Source: Bryobacterales bacterium (GTDB taxonomy: Bacteria; Acidobacteriota; Terriglobia; Bryobacterales; Bryobacteraceae). Taken from it: DNA of 42,189 bases. The stretch spans positions 1 through 42,189 of the forward strand of contig PLDF01000191.1 in assembly GCA_003135055.1 (NCBI GenBank). The letters are read 5' to 3'. This document shows positions 1 through 7,574 of this stretch, in pieces. Both the position numbers and the translations under genes were made by a program. Numbering within the stretch: the stretch's first letter is position 1; each line of letters begins with the position of its first letter. Below the pieces are notes generated by a model that had not been told where the DNA came from, did no database searches, and saw only the letters and a list, made by a program, of their open reading frames with translations.

Positions 1-107
1 ACTTTCATGTCGCACACCCGGCTATTGCGCCGTCCTGCCGCTTTGCTGTATTCTCTGATCAGGCGGTGGAGTTCGCCAAACTGTCGCTTCTCAAGCGGCC
101 AATGACT

Positions 108-130
108 CCTACAGCAGTACCTGCTGTAGG
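108..130 (+). promoter_or_regulatory. Perfect 10-bp inverted repeat upstream of the antiporter
   Basis: Arms 108-117 and 121-130 are exact reverse complements around a 3-nt loop (tac). The element lies about 45 nt before the antiporter start codon. It could be a terminator of an upstream gene, an operator, or a hairpin in the 5' leader; there is no T-tract after it, so an intrinsic terminator is not favoured. Positions 1-107 show no gene I can recognise. Confidence 0.4.
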
Positions 131-175
131 GCCGCCCGAATCCCTTACAGCTAAATCCGAATATTGGAGACCGGC

Positions 176-1378
176 ATGGAACAGGTCTGGTTCTCAGCGG
201 CGCTCTGGCTCGTCCTTGCGTTGATCGCCACGCTGCTATCGATTTGGTTCAGGATCTCGACGGCGCTATCCGAGATCGTGGTTGGCACGGTTGCGCAGCT
301 CATCATCGGGGCCGTGATCGGCACCGAAGTGTTGGGAGCGAAGTCTGCCTGGGTCGGCTTTCTGGCCGGCACCGGAGCCATCGTGCTCACCTTTCTCGCC
401 GGGGCCGAGCTCGATCCCGCCATATTCCGCACCAAGTGGAAGGAAGCCATGGTCGTGGGACTGGTGGGCTTTTTCTCGCCATTTCTGGTAGCCGCGGCCG
501 TGGCGCACTTCGTGTTGGGGTGGTCCATTCCCTCAAGCTGGCTGGCCGGAGTCGCGCTCTCCACCACTTCCGTTGCCGTCGTGTATGCCGTCATGCTGGA
601 ACTCGGCTTGAACCGCACCGATTTCGGCAAAGGCATTCTCGCGGCTTGTTTTGTGAACGATCTTGGAACCGTAATCGCGTTGGGCCTCATCTTTGCCCCG
701 TTCACCGTGCGGACACTGATCTTTGTGGCCGTGTGCGTGGTTGTGTTCGCGGCGCTGCCGTTTGTCACTCACTGGTTCTTTCGAAAATACGGCGGACGCG
801 TTTCGGAGCTCGAAGCCAAATACATTCTCTTTCTGTTATTCGGGATGGGCGGCCTGTCGACCTGGGCTGGCAGCGAGGCTGTGCTGCCGGCTTATATCAT
901 CGGGATGGTGTTGGCCGGAACGGTGGGAAAGGATCACGTTCTGATCAGGCGTCTGCGAACCTTGACGTTCGGCCTGCTGACGCCGTTCTATTTCATTCGC
1001 GCGGGATCGCTGGTTTCCGTACCGGCTCTGGCCGCCGCTCCGCTGGTCTTTCTAGTGCTATTGGCGGCCAAGATGGTGAGCAAGATGGTCCCGCTGGTTC
1101 CCACCGTCCGTGCGTTCAACCATCAGGGACACCAGGGACTCTATTACTCTCTCATGATGTCGACGGGACTGACCTTCGGGACGATTTCCGCTCTGTTCGG
1201 ATTGAACCACCATATCATTACCGACGCGCAGTACTCGCACCTGGTGGCAACCGTGATCGCCAGCGCCGTGATACCGACGGCGATCGCTAACGCCTGGTTC
1301 ATGCCCAAACACCTGCTACCGAAGGCGGAGGCGGTTGTCCGGCCGATGTTGGTCGAAGACGCCGGCGCTGGAGAATAA
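176..1378 (+). CDS. Cation/proton antiporter (CPA2, KefB/NapA-like)
   Basis: Predicted integral membrane exchanger of the monovalent cation:proton antiporter-2 family, moving Na+ or K+ against H+ across the inner membrane. The 400-aa product is almost entirely hydrophobic, with about twelve membrane segments and short loops, which is the usual length for the transport domain alone; the C-terminal RCK/TrkA-N domain of KefB/KefC is absent. The segment around residue 55-75 (AGTGAIVLTFLAGAELDP) is typical of the family. I choose ATG 176 because GGAGA at 166-170 sits 5 nt before it; a TTG at 164 in the same frame would overlap that Shine-Dalgarno. The stop is followed one base later by the UspA start, so the two are almost certainly co-transcribed. 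Ion specificity cannot be read from the sequence. Confidence 0.88.
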   Translation: MEQVWFSAALWLVLALIATLLSIWFRISTALSEIVVGTVAQLIIGAVIGTEVLGAKSAWVGFLAGTGAIVLTFLAGAELDPAIFRTKWKEAMVVGLVGFFSPFLVAAAVAHFVLGWSIPSSWLAGVALSTTSVAVVYAVMLELGLNRTDFGKGILAACFVNDLGTVIALGLIFAPFTVRTLIFVAVCVVVFAALPFVTHWFFRKYGGRVSELEAKYILFLLFGMGGLSTWAGSEAVLPAYIIGMVLAGTVGKDHVLIRRLRTLTFGLLTPFYFIRAGSLVSVPALAAAPLVFLVLLAAKMVSKMVPLVPTVRAFNHQGHQGLYYSLMMSTGLTFGTISALFGLNHHIITDAQYSHLVATVIASAVIPTAIANAWFMPKHLLPKAEAVVRPMLVEDAGAGE

Positions 1379-1379
1379 T

Positions 1380-1802
1380 ATGATCGAGCAAATTCTGGTC
1401 GCGCACGATGGCTCCGATAGCGGCCGCAAGGCATTCGATTTTGCCGTCGAGCTCACAGCGCGCGTTGGCGCGCGTCTTCGCATGATTTGCGTCGAGGAGG
1501 AGATTCCCCGCCACGCCGAGGTGATCGATGAGCTGCGCGAAGAGAAAGACCGCGCCGATAGCTACTTCGGGCAGCTTGCCGAACATTGCCGGACGCGCGC
1601 GGCGCTGCATTCGGTAGACCTCGAGACCGTGATTGCGCCCGGACATGTGGTCAGGGTAATTGGCGATTTCGTCCGGGAAAATGGCATCGATCTGCTGATA
1701 ATCGGCTTCACGGGACACTCCCGGATTTACGAGCACATTTGGGGTGGCACGGCCCACAACCTGACTAGCACTGTGCGCTGCAGCATACTCGTAGTCAAGT
1801 AG
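1380..1802 (+). CDS. Universal stress protein (UspA family)
   Basis: 140-aa cytosolic protein with one Usp domain (Rossmann-like alpha/beta fold that often binds ATP). It begins MIEQILVAHDGSDSGRKA, the usual first strand and loop, and ends with GFTGHSRIYEHIWGG followed by a strand SILVVK, which closely resembles the G-2x-G-9x-G(S/T) nucleotide-binding signature, although the last small residue is Gly rather than Ser/Thr. Start ATG 1380 lies 1 nt after the antiporter stop and is preceded by GGAGA at 1370-1374. Usp domains are commonly fused or linked to CPA2 antiporters, so this protein may be a stress or nucleotide sensor for the transporter (inference). Confidence 0.9.
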   Translation: MIEQILVAHDGSDSGRKAFDFAVELTARVGARLRMICVEEEIPRHAEVIDELREEKDRADSYFGQLAEHCRTRAALHSVDLETVIAPGHVVRVIGDFVRENGIDLLIIGFTGHSRIYEHIWGGTAHNLTSTVRCSILVVK

Positions 1803-1825
1803 CGGGGCAGCTCGATGGAACCTCG

Positions 1826-2563
1826 ATGGAACCGCACGTTCCTTTCGTGGGGATGGCGAACGAGAGGCGTCGCCTGAGTCTGGCGTTGAGCGCTGGCGAC
1901 CCGCTGTTACTGCTGGGTCCTCAGGGCAGCGGTAAGACCAGGCTCATTCAAGAAGCTCTCTCCGGCGAGCGCCACGTCCTATGCATTGCCTGGCCTCCGA
2001 CCTTACATGACTTACTGACAGCGATTGCGCGTGCTCTAATGGCCGCGCGCCATGCGGGTTTCATCAGCCTTGCCAAGCCCGGCGATCCGGAAGCCTGGCT
2101 CGCGGCTCAAACCAGTATGCGCCTCAAAGGGCTTCTGTGGAACGCGGTGGAAACGTCACCTGTGCCGATGATGCTCGATGGCGTTACGGGCGCCGGCTTC
2201 CCTACTTACCGTTTTTTGCAGCGAATCTATCATACGCCTGGCATGGCTCTTTCCGCCGCCTCGCGGGACGCTGTCAGTTTGGGAGCATTGGCCAGACTCT
2301 TCTGGAATCCGGCGAAGGCGCTAAGTCTCCCGCCGCTCCCAGAGCGGGACGCCGAAGAACTGTTCGAATCCGCCGCCGACCGTTTCAAACTGCGCCACCT
2401 AGACCTTGATGAGTTCCGTGAAAAAGCGCTGGAGAGCGCTTGCGGGAACCCAGGACAAATAATTGAGATGTGCCGGCTGGCCACCCGGCCGCAATACCAT
2501 GCGGGCCGGCATATCAAGTTCTCTTCATTACGCATCGATGCGGTAATGAAGTTCGTACGTTAG
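1826..2563 (+). CDS. P-loop ATPase (AAA/STAND-like), function unknown
   Basis: 245-aa protein with a clear Walker A, GPQGSGKT at residues 31-38, preceded by an N-terminal FVGMANERRRLSLAL segment typical of AAA/ORC-type ATPases. A plausible Walker B is VPMMLD at 112-117, and a sensor-like ASRD at 145-148 follows. The C-terminal quarter is helical and charged, as in the lid of these ATPases. It follows the UspA gene by 23 bp on the same strand, so it may be the third gene of that operon. The short direct repeat ctcgatggaacc occurs twice at the start, giving an out-of-frame ATG at 1815 beside the real one at 1826. No substrate is evident. A regulatory or chaperone-like role towards the antiporter is speculation. 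Confidence 0.7.
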   Translation: MEPHVPFVGMANERRRLSLALSAGDPLLLLGPQGSGKTRLIQEALSGERHVLCIAWPPTLHDLLTAIARALMAARHAGFISLAKPGDPEAWLAAQTSMRLKGLLWNAVETSPVPMMLDGVTGAGFPTYRFLQRIYHTPGMALSAASRDAVSLGALARLFWNPAKALSLPPLPERDAEELFESAADRFKLRHLDLDEFREKALESACGNPGQIIEMCRLATRPQYHAGRHIKFSSLRIDAVMKFVR

Positions 2564-2593
2564 CCATCGCGCAAATATAACTGGCGCTTCCGG

Positions 2594-2695
2594 CTATTTA
2601 GTGGCTGCCGGGGCGAGATCCAGGTCGCCGCAGTGGAAGTAGATCGCGCTGATGAGGTTCTGCTTGTTGCGGAAGCCGCGGGCCGTGTACTTCAC
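2594..2695 (-). pseudogene. Remnant of an ISL3-family transposase C-terminus
   Basis: On the minus strand 33 codons ending at a TAG (2594-2596) read VKYTARGFRNKQNLISAIYF and then HCGDLDLAP. This matches the conserved C-terminal end of ISL3 (IS204/IS1001/IS1096/IS1165) transposases, where a KARGYRN...AIYFHCGGLDL pattern is typical. The codon just upstream is a stop (TAG, 2696-2698), and the DDE catalytic region is not found in the neighbouring frames, so this is only a decayed end. Confidence 0.6.
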
Positions 2696-2882
2696 CTATT
2701 GGATCTATGCTCTCGTACCGAGTTCGCATACGGATCGCTGGCAGACTGGGCCGGCGGGAGAACAAAGCTGTTTCATCCGATCGACAACTGCCTGAATGGC
2801 GAACCGCATGGCGGCTCCATTCTCCGGATCGCCCGGCTGATGGCGCTCGCGATCCGGTTTGAGGGCCACCACAAGATTTCCG

Positions 2883-2910
2883 CCGAGGCGAAGCTGCGAC
2901 TTCGCCTCGG
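2883..2910 (-). terminator. Stem-loop after the proline-rich protein gene
   Basis: Perfect 11-bp arms 2883-2893 and 2900-2910 enclose a 6-nt loop, 39 bp downstream of the stop codon of the minus-strand gene at 2950-4131. No clear U-tract follows, so it may act as an mRNA-stabilising hairpin or a weak terminator. The rest of 2696-2949 contains no gene I can defend. Confidence 0.45.
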
Positions 2911-2949
2911 CCCGACGGAGACGACCGCCGCCCGAAACAGTGGACTAGC

Positions 2950-4131
2950 TCATTTCCAGGCGGAGGGCGGAACGATGATGTCGTCGGCTGGCACAAGCGT
3001 GTTCACCGAGACATGCGGCCACGTGAGGGTATTGAAATTCAGCAGGACAGTCTGGGTGTACTGAATCTGCGTGAAAGTAACCGTAAGCTTGCGTGGCACA
3101 TCCAGGTCGAACGGCAGTGTGCCGGAGAATGTCGGCACGCGCTGACCGGGAACGCTCGGCTTGGCTTTTACCGCGAAGGGCTGGCCTGTCGTGCCGGGCG
3201 GCACTAGAATGACCTCTTCGACGGTTTCGATCCAGAAAATCGCCGTCATCTGCAAGGTCTGAGCGTTGGGGGCCGTAGCCGCGGCCTGGCCCATCAAGAA
3301 GGCGATATTGTCGACTCCGCCCCCGAAGAGTGGCGGAGGCGGAGGCGGGGCCGTGGAGATTACGATGCTGGTTGTACTCGTGATCGTTTGTTTGCTGATG
3401 TGATTGCGGAGCACCGTGTTGGGATCGGTCAACATGGCTTGCGTGATCGTGCCGGCGGCCATAAAGCTGGTCAGATCTTGCGGAAGCCGGGCCGAGTTCG
3501 GAGTGGCAGCGATTTGGCTTGGGAAAGGGACCAAATTTGGCGGGTTCGACCCCGTCGCGAATGGCGTGATGTCAACGGGTTTTATGGTCGGCGGCCCGGG
3601 GTTGGTCACAAAGATGCCTTGAGCCTCGATGGTGGTCCCGTGCGGGATCGACGCCATGCGCGCGACGGTTTCCTGGCCTATTGGCGGCACGGCCGTAGCC
3701 GGCACATGAATCCAAATTCCGGGCTCGACGTGGATACCGACACTTTCGCCATGGGTCGTAATGTCACTGACGGTCTGGAGGTAAGGCACTCCGTTGAGGA
3801 AGATGTCTCCCTGCGGCGTCGTCCCCCGGTTCGGAACAGAGCCGAGGCTCGGTGAAAACGAGAGGCTTTCGGAAGTGAGGTTCAGTTCCAGAATGTTGTC
3901 CCGGGGGGGCGGAACTGGAACTGGAACGGGCAGGGGGGTTGGCGTCACCGAGTTATCGGGACGGAAGATGGTGTTGAAGCCGTTGCCGACCCAATCTCCA
4001 ACAAAAGCGGCGAGTGGACCAAGGGGCGGCGGCGGTACAGGGGGGCTGACTACCTTATGATCTGGGCGAACTTCCCCGAATAAGAAGTCACTGGGCAGCT
4101 TGATGGATGCCCTAGGTTTTGCGTCACTCAT
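2950..4131 (-). CDS. Proline-rich conserved protein, possible nitrobindin/lipocalin-like barrel
   Basis: 393-aa protein without a signal peptide. Residues 30-45 and 70-85 are proline-rich linkers. The segment FVGDWVGNGFNTIF at about 43-56, followed by many short beta-type segments and a NGVPYLQTVSD motif, recalls the start of nitrobindin/FABP-like heme- or lipid-binding barrels, and similar proteins are sometimes labelled heme-binding. A further proline run and a glycine-rich stretch (about 262-275) precede a C-terminal beta-rich half. The start ATG at 4131 is supported by AGGAGA a few bases upstream. It stands alone, with a hairpin behind it. The barrel assignment is tentative and no ligand residues were identified. 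Confidence 0.6.
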   Translation of the reverse strand: MSDAKPRASIKLPSDFLFGEVRPDHKVVSPPVPPPPLGPLAAFVGDWVGNGFNTIFRPDNSVTPTPLPVPVPVPPPRDNILELNLTSESLSFSPSLGSVPNRGTTPQGDIFLNGVPYLQTVSDITTHGESVGIHVEPGIWIHVPATAVPPIGQETVARMASIPHGTTIEAQGIFVTNPGPPTIKPVDITPFATGSNPPNLVPFPSQIAATPNSARLPQDLTSFMAAGTITQAMLTDPNTVLRNHISKQTITSTTSIVISTAPPPPPPLFGGGVDNIAFLMGQAAATAPNAQTLQMTAIFWIETVEEVILVPPGTTGQPFAVKAKPSVPGQRVPTFSGTLPFDLDVPRKLTVTFTQIQYTQTVLLNFNTLTWPHVSVNTLVPADDIIVPPSAWK

Positions 4132-4673
4132 TTGTAATTCTCCTTTTTAGCCAAGATTCACCTTCTCAACGAACGTTCAAAAGACACTTAGGCGTTGTGC
4201 TCCCTGCACTCCTCAGCGAGCCCTCACAGAGGTTCCGTCAGCAACTGCGTCAAAAGAAAGCGTACACCTCAAATGGACACGGCCAGTCAAGTTTAAATGA
4301 TATAGTGCTGAATTGGAATCATTTCGTTTCATCGGTTATTTAAAATTGCGGGGCGTTGCCGAAGCGGATGGGGTGAGCGGAACGTCGAGGCTGTCAATTT
4401 CAACGCGGAGGCGGGGAGCGGCCGAGGAAGGCGCGGAGTTTGGCGGAAGTCCGGATTCCGATGAAAACGGGCCGAGAGTCTTGTGCGCATGTTGGGTCCA
4501 AAGGGCAGGCCTTCGGCTACGAACCTTGCCAGCATTCCGACCGCGCTACAGAAGACGGAAGGAGTGCATTTCGAGTTGGCACTGAAGAGGTTGGTTGCCG
4601 TGAACCCCCGCCATGTGCGTAAACTCCGGAAGCCGGCTGAAAGCCGGCTTGCAGCCAGGATTGGCTGCCCCAC
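4132..4673. other. Intergenic region with repeats, no convincing gene
   Basis: Between two minus-strand genes. 4270-4340 is relatively AT-rich and may hold the promoter of the gene that starts at 4131. About 4395-4440 is a purine-rich stretch of gcggag-type units. 4629-4673 is a dispersed repeat that ends exactly at the ridA stop codon. Short open frames at 4440-4686 have no recognisable family. Confidence 0.5.
4629..4673. repeat. Dispersed repeat, copy A (AGCCGGCT-type)
   Basis: 45-bp sequence containing AGCCGGCT-GAA-AGCCGGCT followed by gcagccaggattgg and a GCCCCAC end. A near-identical copy lies at 22329-22372 and a related element at 23599-23640. Both close copies sit at gene ends, and this one abuts the ridA stop codon. 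Confidence 0.75.
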
Positions 4674-5054
4674 TTACGGCTTGTAGGCGATGGCGTCGAT
4701 CTCTACTTTGATTCCAGGAATCGCGAATGCCACCGCCACCGTGGTGCGGGCGGGTTTGGCGTCGCCGAAGAATTGCGCGTAGACTTCGTTCATGGCCGCG
4801 AAATCTTTGCCTTCGGCCAGGTAGACGTGGCACTTCACCACGTCGCTCATCGCGGCGCCACAGCCTTCCAGCACGCCTTTGATGTTGTTCAACACCTGGC
4901 GCGTCTCGGTGGCGATGTCGCCGGAAATCACGGTATGCGTCGCCGGGTCCACTGGGACCTGGCCGGAGACGTAAATGAAGCCGCCCGCGCGAACGGCTGG
5001 AGAATATGGCCCGCGCGGCGCGGGTACGCCAGGGGGAGTGATGCGCTCGATCAT
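4674..5054 (-). CDS. ridA: RidA family reactive imine/enamine deaminase
   Basis: 126-aa RidA/YjgF/UK114 protein; members hydrolyse reactive 2-aminoacrylate-type enamines and imines released by PLP enzymes, acting as trimers in the cytosol. The sequence has the family landmarks: GPYSPAV near residue 15-21, the FIYVSGQVPVDP strand, and PARTTV at 101-106 holding Arg103, which corresponds to the carboxylate-binding Arg of E. coli RidA. It ends VEIDAIA, with Glu118 at the usual place. Length is standard. It starts 4 bp after the trxB stop with a GAAGGA inside the trxB end, so trxB-ridA form an operon. Confidence 0.93.
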   Translation of the reverse strand: MIERITPPGVPAPRGPYSPAVRAGGFIYVSGQVPVDPATHTVISGDIATETRQVLNNIKGVLEGCGAAMSDVVKCHVYLAEGKDFAAMNEVYAQFFGDAKPARTTVAVAFAIPGIKVEIDAIAYKP

Positions 5055-5058
5055 ATGT

Positions 5059-5982
5059 TTAGTGTCCTTCCGCTTCCAGAAATCGTTCCGCTTCTATCGC
5101 CGCCATGCAGCCTGCGCCGGACGCCGTGATGGCCTGCCGGTACATGCGGTCTTGCACGTCGCCCGCGTGAAATACGCCGGGAATATTGGTGCGCGCGCCG
5201 CCCTTTGAGAGGATGTAACCCTCGGGATCGGTGTCGATCTGTCCCTTGAACACGCTCGTATTCGGGATATGCCCGATGGCCACGAAGAAGCCGTCTACCG
5301 GCTCGTCCCACGCCTCGCCGCTGACCACGTTGCGCAGGCGCGCGCCGGTCACCAGTTTCTCGGACGCGTCGAACACGTCGTCGACGACGGTGTTGGTGAG
5401 GAACCGGATCTTGGGATTGCGCCGCGCGCGGTCGAGCATGATTTTCGATGCGCGGAACTGGTCGCGGCGATGCACCAGCGTGACCTGCTTGCCGAAACGC
5501 GTCAGGAAGTTGGCCTCTTCCATGGCCGAATCGCCGCCGCCCGCCACCATGATGTTCTTGTCGCGGTAGAAGAATCCGTCGCAGGTGGCGCATGAGCTCA
5601 CGCCATGGCCGATCAGCTTCTGTTCCGACGGGAGCCCCAGCCATCGCGCCGAGGCGCCGGACGCAATGATGACGGTGCATGTCTCCATCCACTCGTCGTC
5701 GATCTTGAGACGGAAGGGGCGCTTGGAAAAATCGGAATCGGTAACGGCCGCGTGCAGATACTCGGCGCCGAAGTTCTGCGCCTGCAGTTTCATGTTCTCG
5801 ACCAGGTCCGGACCGTTGATGCCTTCGGGAAATCCGGGGAAATTTTCGACCAGAGTGGTGAGAGCAAGCTGGCCGCCGGCTTCGTGGCCGCCGACGACGA
5901 GCGGCTTCAGGTTGGCGCGGGCGGTGTAAATGGCGGCCGTATTGCCGGCGCACCCGGAGCCTATGATCACTACATTTCGCAT
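5059..5982 (-). CDS. trxB: Thioredoxin-disulfide reductase
   Basis: FAD-dependent enzyme that passes electrons from NADPH to thioredoxin. The 307-aa product has the N-terminal FAD motif IGSGCAGNTAA, the redox-active CATC (residues 131-134), the NADPH-binding GGGDSAMEEA, the HRRDQFRASK segment that recognises NADPH phosphate, and the C-terminal FAD motif GVFHAGDVQD. Length and domain order match low-Mr bacterial TrxB. ATG 5982 is chosen; a TTG four codons earlier (5994) is possible. It is divergent from the MFS gene at 6009 with only 26 bp between, and is followed by ridA. CATC is the standard TrxB motif, so activity is expected. Confidence 0.95.
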   Translation of the reverse strand: MRNVVIIGSGCAGNTAAIYTARANLKPLVVGGHEAGGQLALTTLVENFPGFPEGINGPDLVENMKLQAQNFGAEYLHAAVTDSDFSKRPFRLKIDDEWMETCTVIIASGASARWLGLPSEQKLIGHGVSSCATCDGFFYRDKNIMVAGGGDSAMEEANFLTRFGKQVTLVHRRDQFRASKIMLDRARRNPKIRFLTNTVVDDVFDASEKLVTGARLRNVVSGEAWDEPVDGFFVAIGHIPNTSVFKGQIDTDPEGYILSKGGARTNIPGVFHAGDVQDRMYRQAITASGAGCMAAIEAERFLEAEGH

Positions 5983-6008
5983 CGGAAAGATCAATGTAGC
6001 ATAGGGGC

Positions 6009-7247
6009 ATGGGCCGTCAACTGGATTCCGCGTGGGTGACGCGTAACGTTATCGGCATGACGGTCACCAGTTTCTTCGCCGACGTAGGCTACGAGATGGT
6101 GGGCGCGGTGCTTCCGGGGTTCCTGGCATCCATCGGCGTGGCGCCCGCGGCGCTCGGGTGGATTGAAGGCGTGGCCGACGCGTTGTCGAGCTTCCTGAAG
6201 CTGGCCTCGGGCTGGTATTCGGACCGCGTCGGGCATCGCAAGCCGCTGGTGGCCCTGGGCTATTTTCTCTCGGGCACGATGCTGGCGATTTTCGCGGCGG
6301 CGGTTTCGTGGCCGCTGGTAATGGCGGGGCGCGCGGCGGCGTGGTTCGGCAAGGGAATCCGCGGGCCGCTGCGCGATGCGATGCTGGCGGATTCGACGCC
6401 GCCCGAAGCGCGCGGCCGGGTGTTCGGAATGCACCGCGCGGGCGATACGGCGGGCGCGGTGGTGGGGCCGCTGCTGGGCGTGTGGCTGCTCTCGTGGCTG
6501 CCGCGGCCCAACCCGTCGGCGCCGTTTCGAACCATTTTTCTGGTCTCGCTGATCCCTGGGCTGCTGGCGTTCGGGTCCATGGTTTTTCTGGTGAAGGAGA
6601 AGCGCGCGCCAGCGAATCGCACGAAGAAGCTGTGGACTTCGTTGCGTGAGCTGCCGCGTCCGTACTTGCGGTTTCTGACCGGCGTGGCGCTCTTCGGCGC
6701 GGGCGATTTTGCGCCGGCGCTGCTGGTGATGGCGGCGGCGCAATTGCTCGCGCCGAAATACGGCATAGTTCGCGCGGGCGAAATTGCGGCGCTGTTCTAT
6801 GCGGTGCGCAACCTGGTCTATGCGGCGGTCTCTTATCCGGCGGGCGCGCTGGCGGACCGGATGAATAAGCAAGCGCTGCTGGCGGGCGGATACGCGTTGG
6901 GCGGATTGACCGCGCTGTGGGCGGCGGCGCTCTTCGCGTATGGCGCCGATGGCTGGGCCGCGGTGGGAGGAATGTTCGCGCTGGCGGGAGTCTATGTGGG
7001 CATACAGGATGCGCTCGAAGGCGCGATTCCGGCGGATCTGGTGACGCCGGCAGAGCGTGGAACTGCGTATGGAGCGATGGGGGCGGTGAACGGATTCGGC
7101 GATCTGTTTGCGAGCGCGCTCACGGGGACGCTGTGGACGATGGTCTCGCCGGTGGCCGCGTTTGGGTGTGCGGCCGGGCTGATGCTGGCGGGCGCGATGG
7201 CGGTTTATTTGCGGGCCACAACCGCGCCCAGCCAGACGGCGGCGTAA
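6009..7247 (+). CDS. MFS transporter
   Basis: 412-aa major facilitator superfamily permease with about twelve membrane segments. The loop 2-3 signature appears as GWYSDRVGHRKPLVALGY (about residues 67-84) and the half-repeat as ALADRMNKQALLAGGY (about 282-297). Such permeases are usually annotated only as MFS; the substrate cannot be told. ATG 6009 has AGGGG just upstream. The gene is divergent from trxB, and its 3' end overlaps the 3' end of the fluoride-channel gene on the other strand by 43 bp (7205-7247), so the two mRNAs are complementary at their ends. Confidence 0.9.
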   Translation: MGRQLDSAWVTRNVIGMTVTSFFADVGYEMVGAVLPGFLASIGVAPAALGWIEGVADALSSFLKLASGWYSDRVGHRKPLVALGYFLSGTMLAIFAAAVSWPLVMAGRAAAWFGKGIRGPLRDAMLADSTPPEARGRVFGMHRAGDTAGAVVGPLLGVWLLSWLPRPNPSAPFRTIFLVSLIPGLLAFGSMVFLVKEKRAPANRTKKLWTSLRELPRPYLRFLTGVALFGAGDFAPALLVMAAAQLLAPKYGIVRAGEIAALFYAVRNLVYAAVSYPAGALADRMNKQALLAGGYALGGLTALWAAALFAYGADGWAAVGGMFALAGVYVGIQDALEGAIPADLVTPAERGTAYGAMGAVNGFGDLFASALTGTLWTMVSPVAAFGCAAGLMLAGAMAVYLRATTAPSQTAA

Positions 7248-7573
7248 CCCAGACCTACGCTGCCCACCACGTTCGCCAGGCCGATCCAAAAGCCGCCTTG
7301 CCGGATGGTGGCATAGCTTTCCCACTCGAAGCTGGAAAATGTCGTATAGCCACCCAGAAAACCGATTACCAGCAGCGGGCGCCAGAACAGGTCGCCGGGC
7401 AGGCGCTCGGTAATCAGCGTCATGGCGAGGCCGATTAGGAACGATCCCGTGATGTTGATGGTCATGGTGCCCAGCGGGAAGCGCGCGCCGAAGCGCTGCA
7501 TGATGGCCATGCCTGCCATGTAACGCGCCAGCGAACCGGCGCCGCCACCCGCCATGACCAGTAAGTAGCGCAC
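7205..7573 (-). CDS. crcB: Fluoride ion channel Fluc/CrcB
   Basis: 122-aa membrane protein of the CrcB/Fluc family, which exports F- passively as a dual-topology dimer. It has four hydrophobic segments, the N-terminal GGGAGSLARY, the pore asparagine region TMTINITGSFLIG (Asn40), and the family signature GFLGGYTTFSSF at about 71-82 with the pore phenylalanines. It begins 1 bp after the stop of the beta-propeller-like gene, so it is the last gene of a three-gene minus-strand operon. No crcB fluoride-riboswitch-like leader fits, because there is no untranslated leader. Its 3' end overlaps the MFS gene on the opposite strand. Confidence 0.93.
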   Translation of the reverse strand: MRYLLVMAGGGAGSLARYMAGMAIMQRFGARFPLGTMTINITGSFLIGLAMTLITERLPGDLFWRPLLVIGFLGGYTTFSSFEWESYATIRQGGFWIGLANVVGSVGLGYAAVWLGAVVARK

Positions 7574-7574
7574 G

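Noticed and set aside
4440..4686. Small plus-strand genes before ridA
   Set aside because: Frames end inside the dispersed repeat, have no family likeness and no supporting ribosome site.
5991..7325. 444-codon minus-strand open frame opposite the MFS gene
   Set aside because: Extremely Arg/Gln-rich, no motif, and antisense to a clear transporter.
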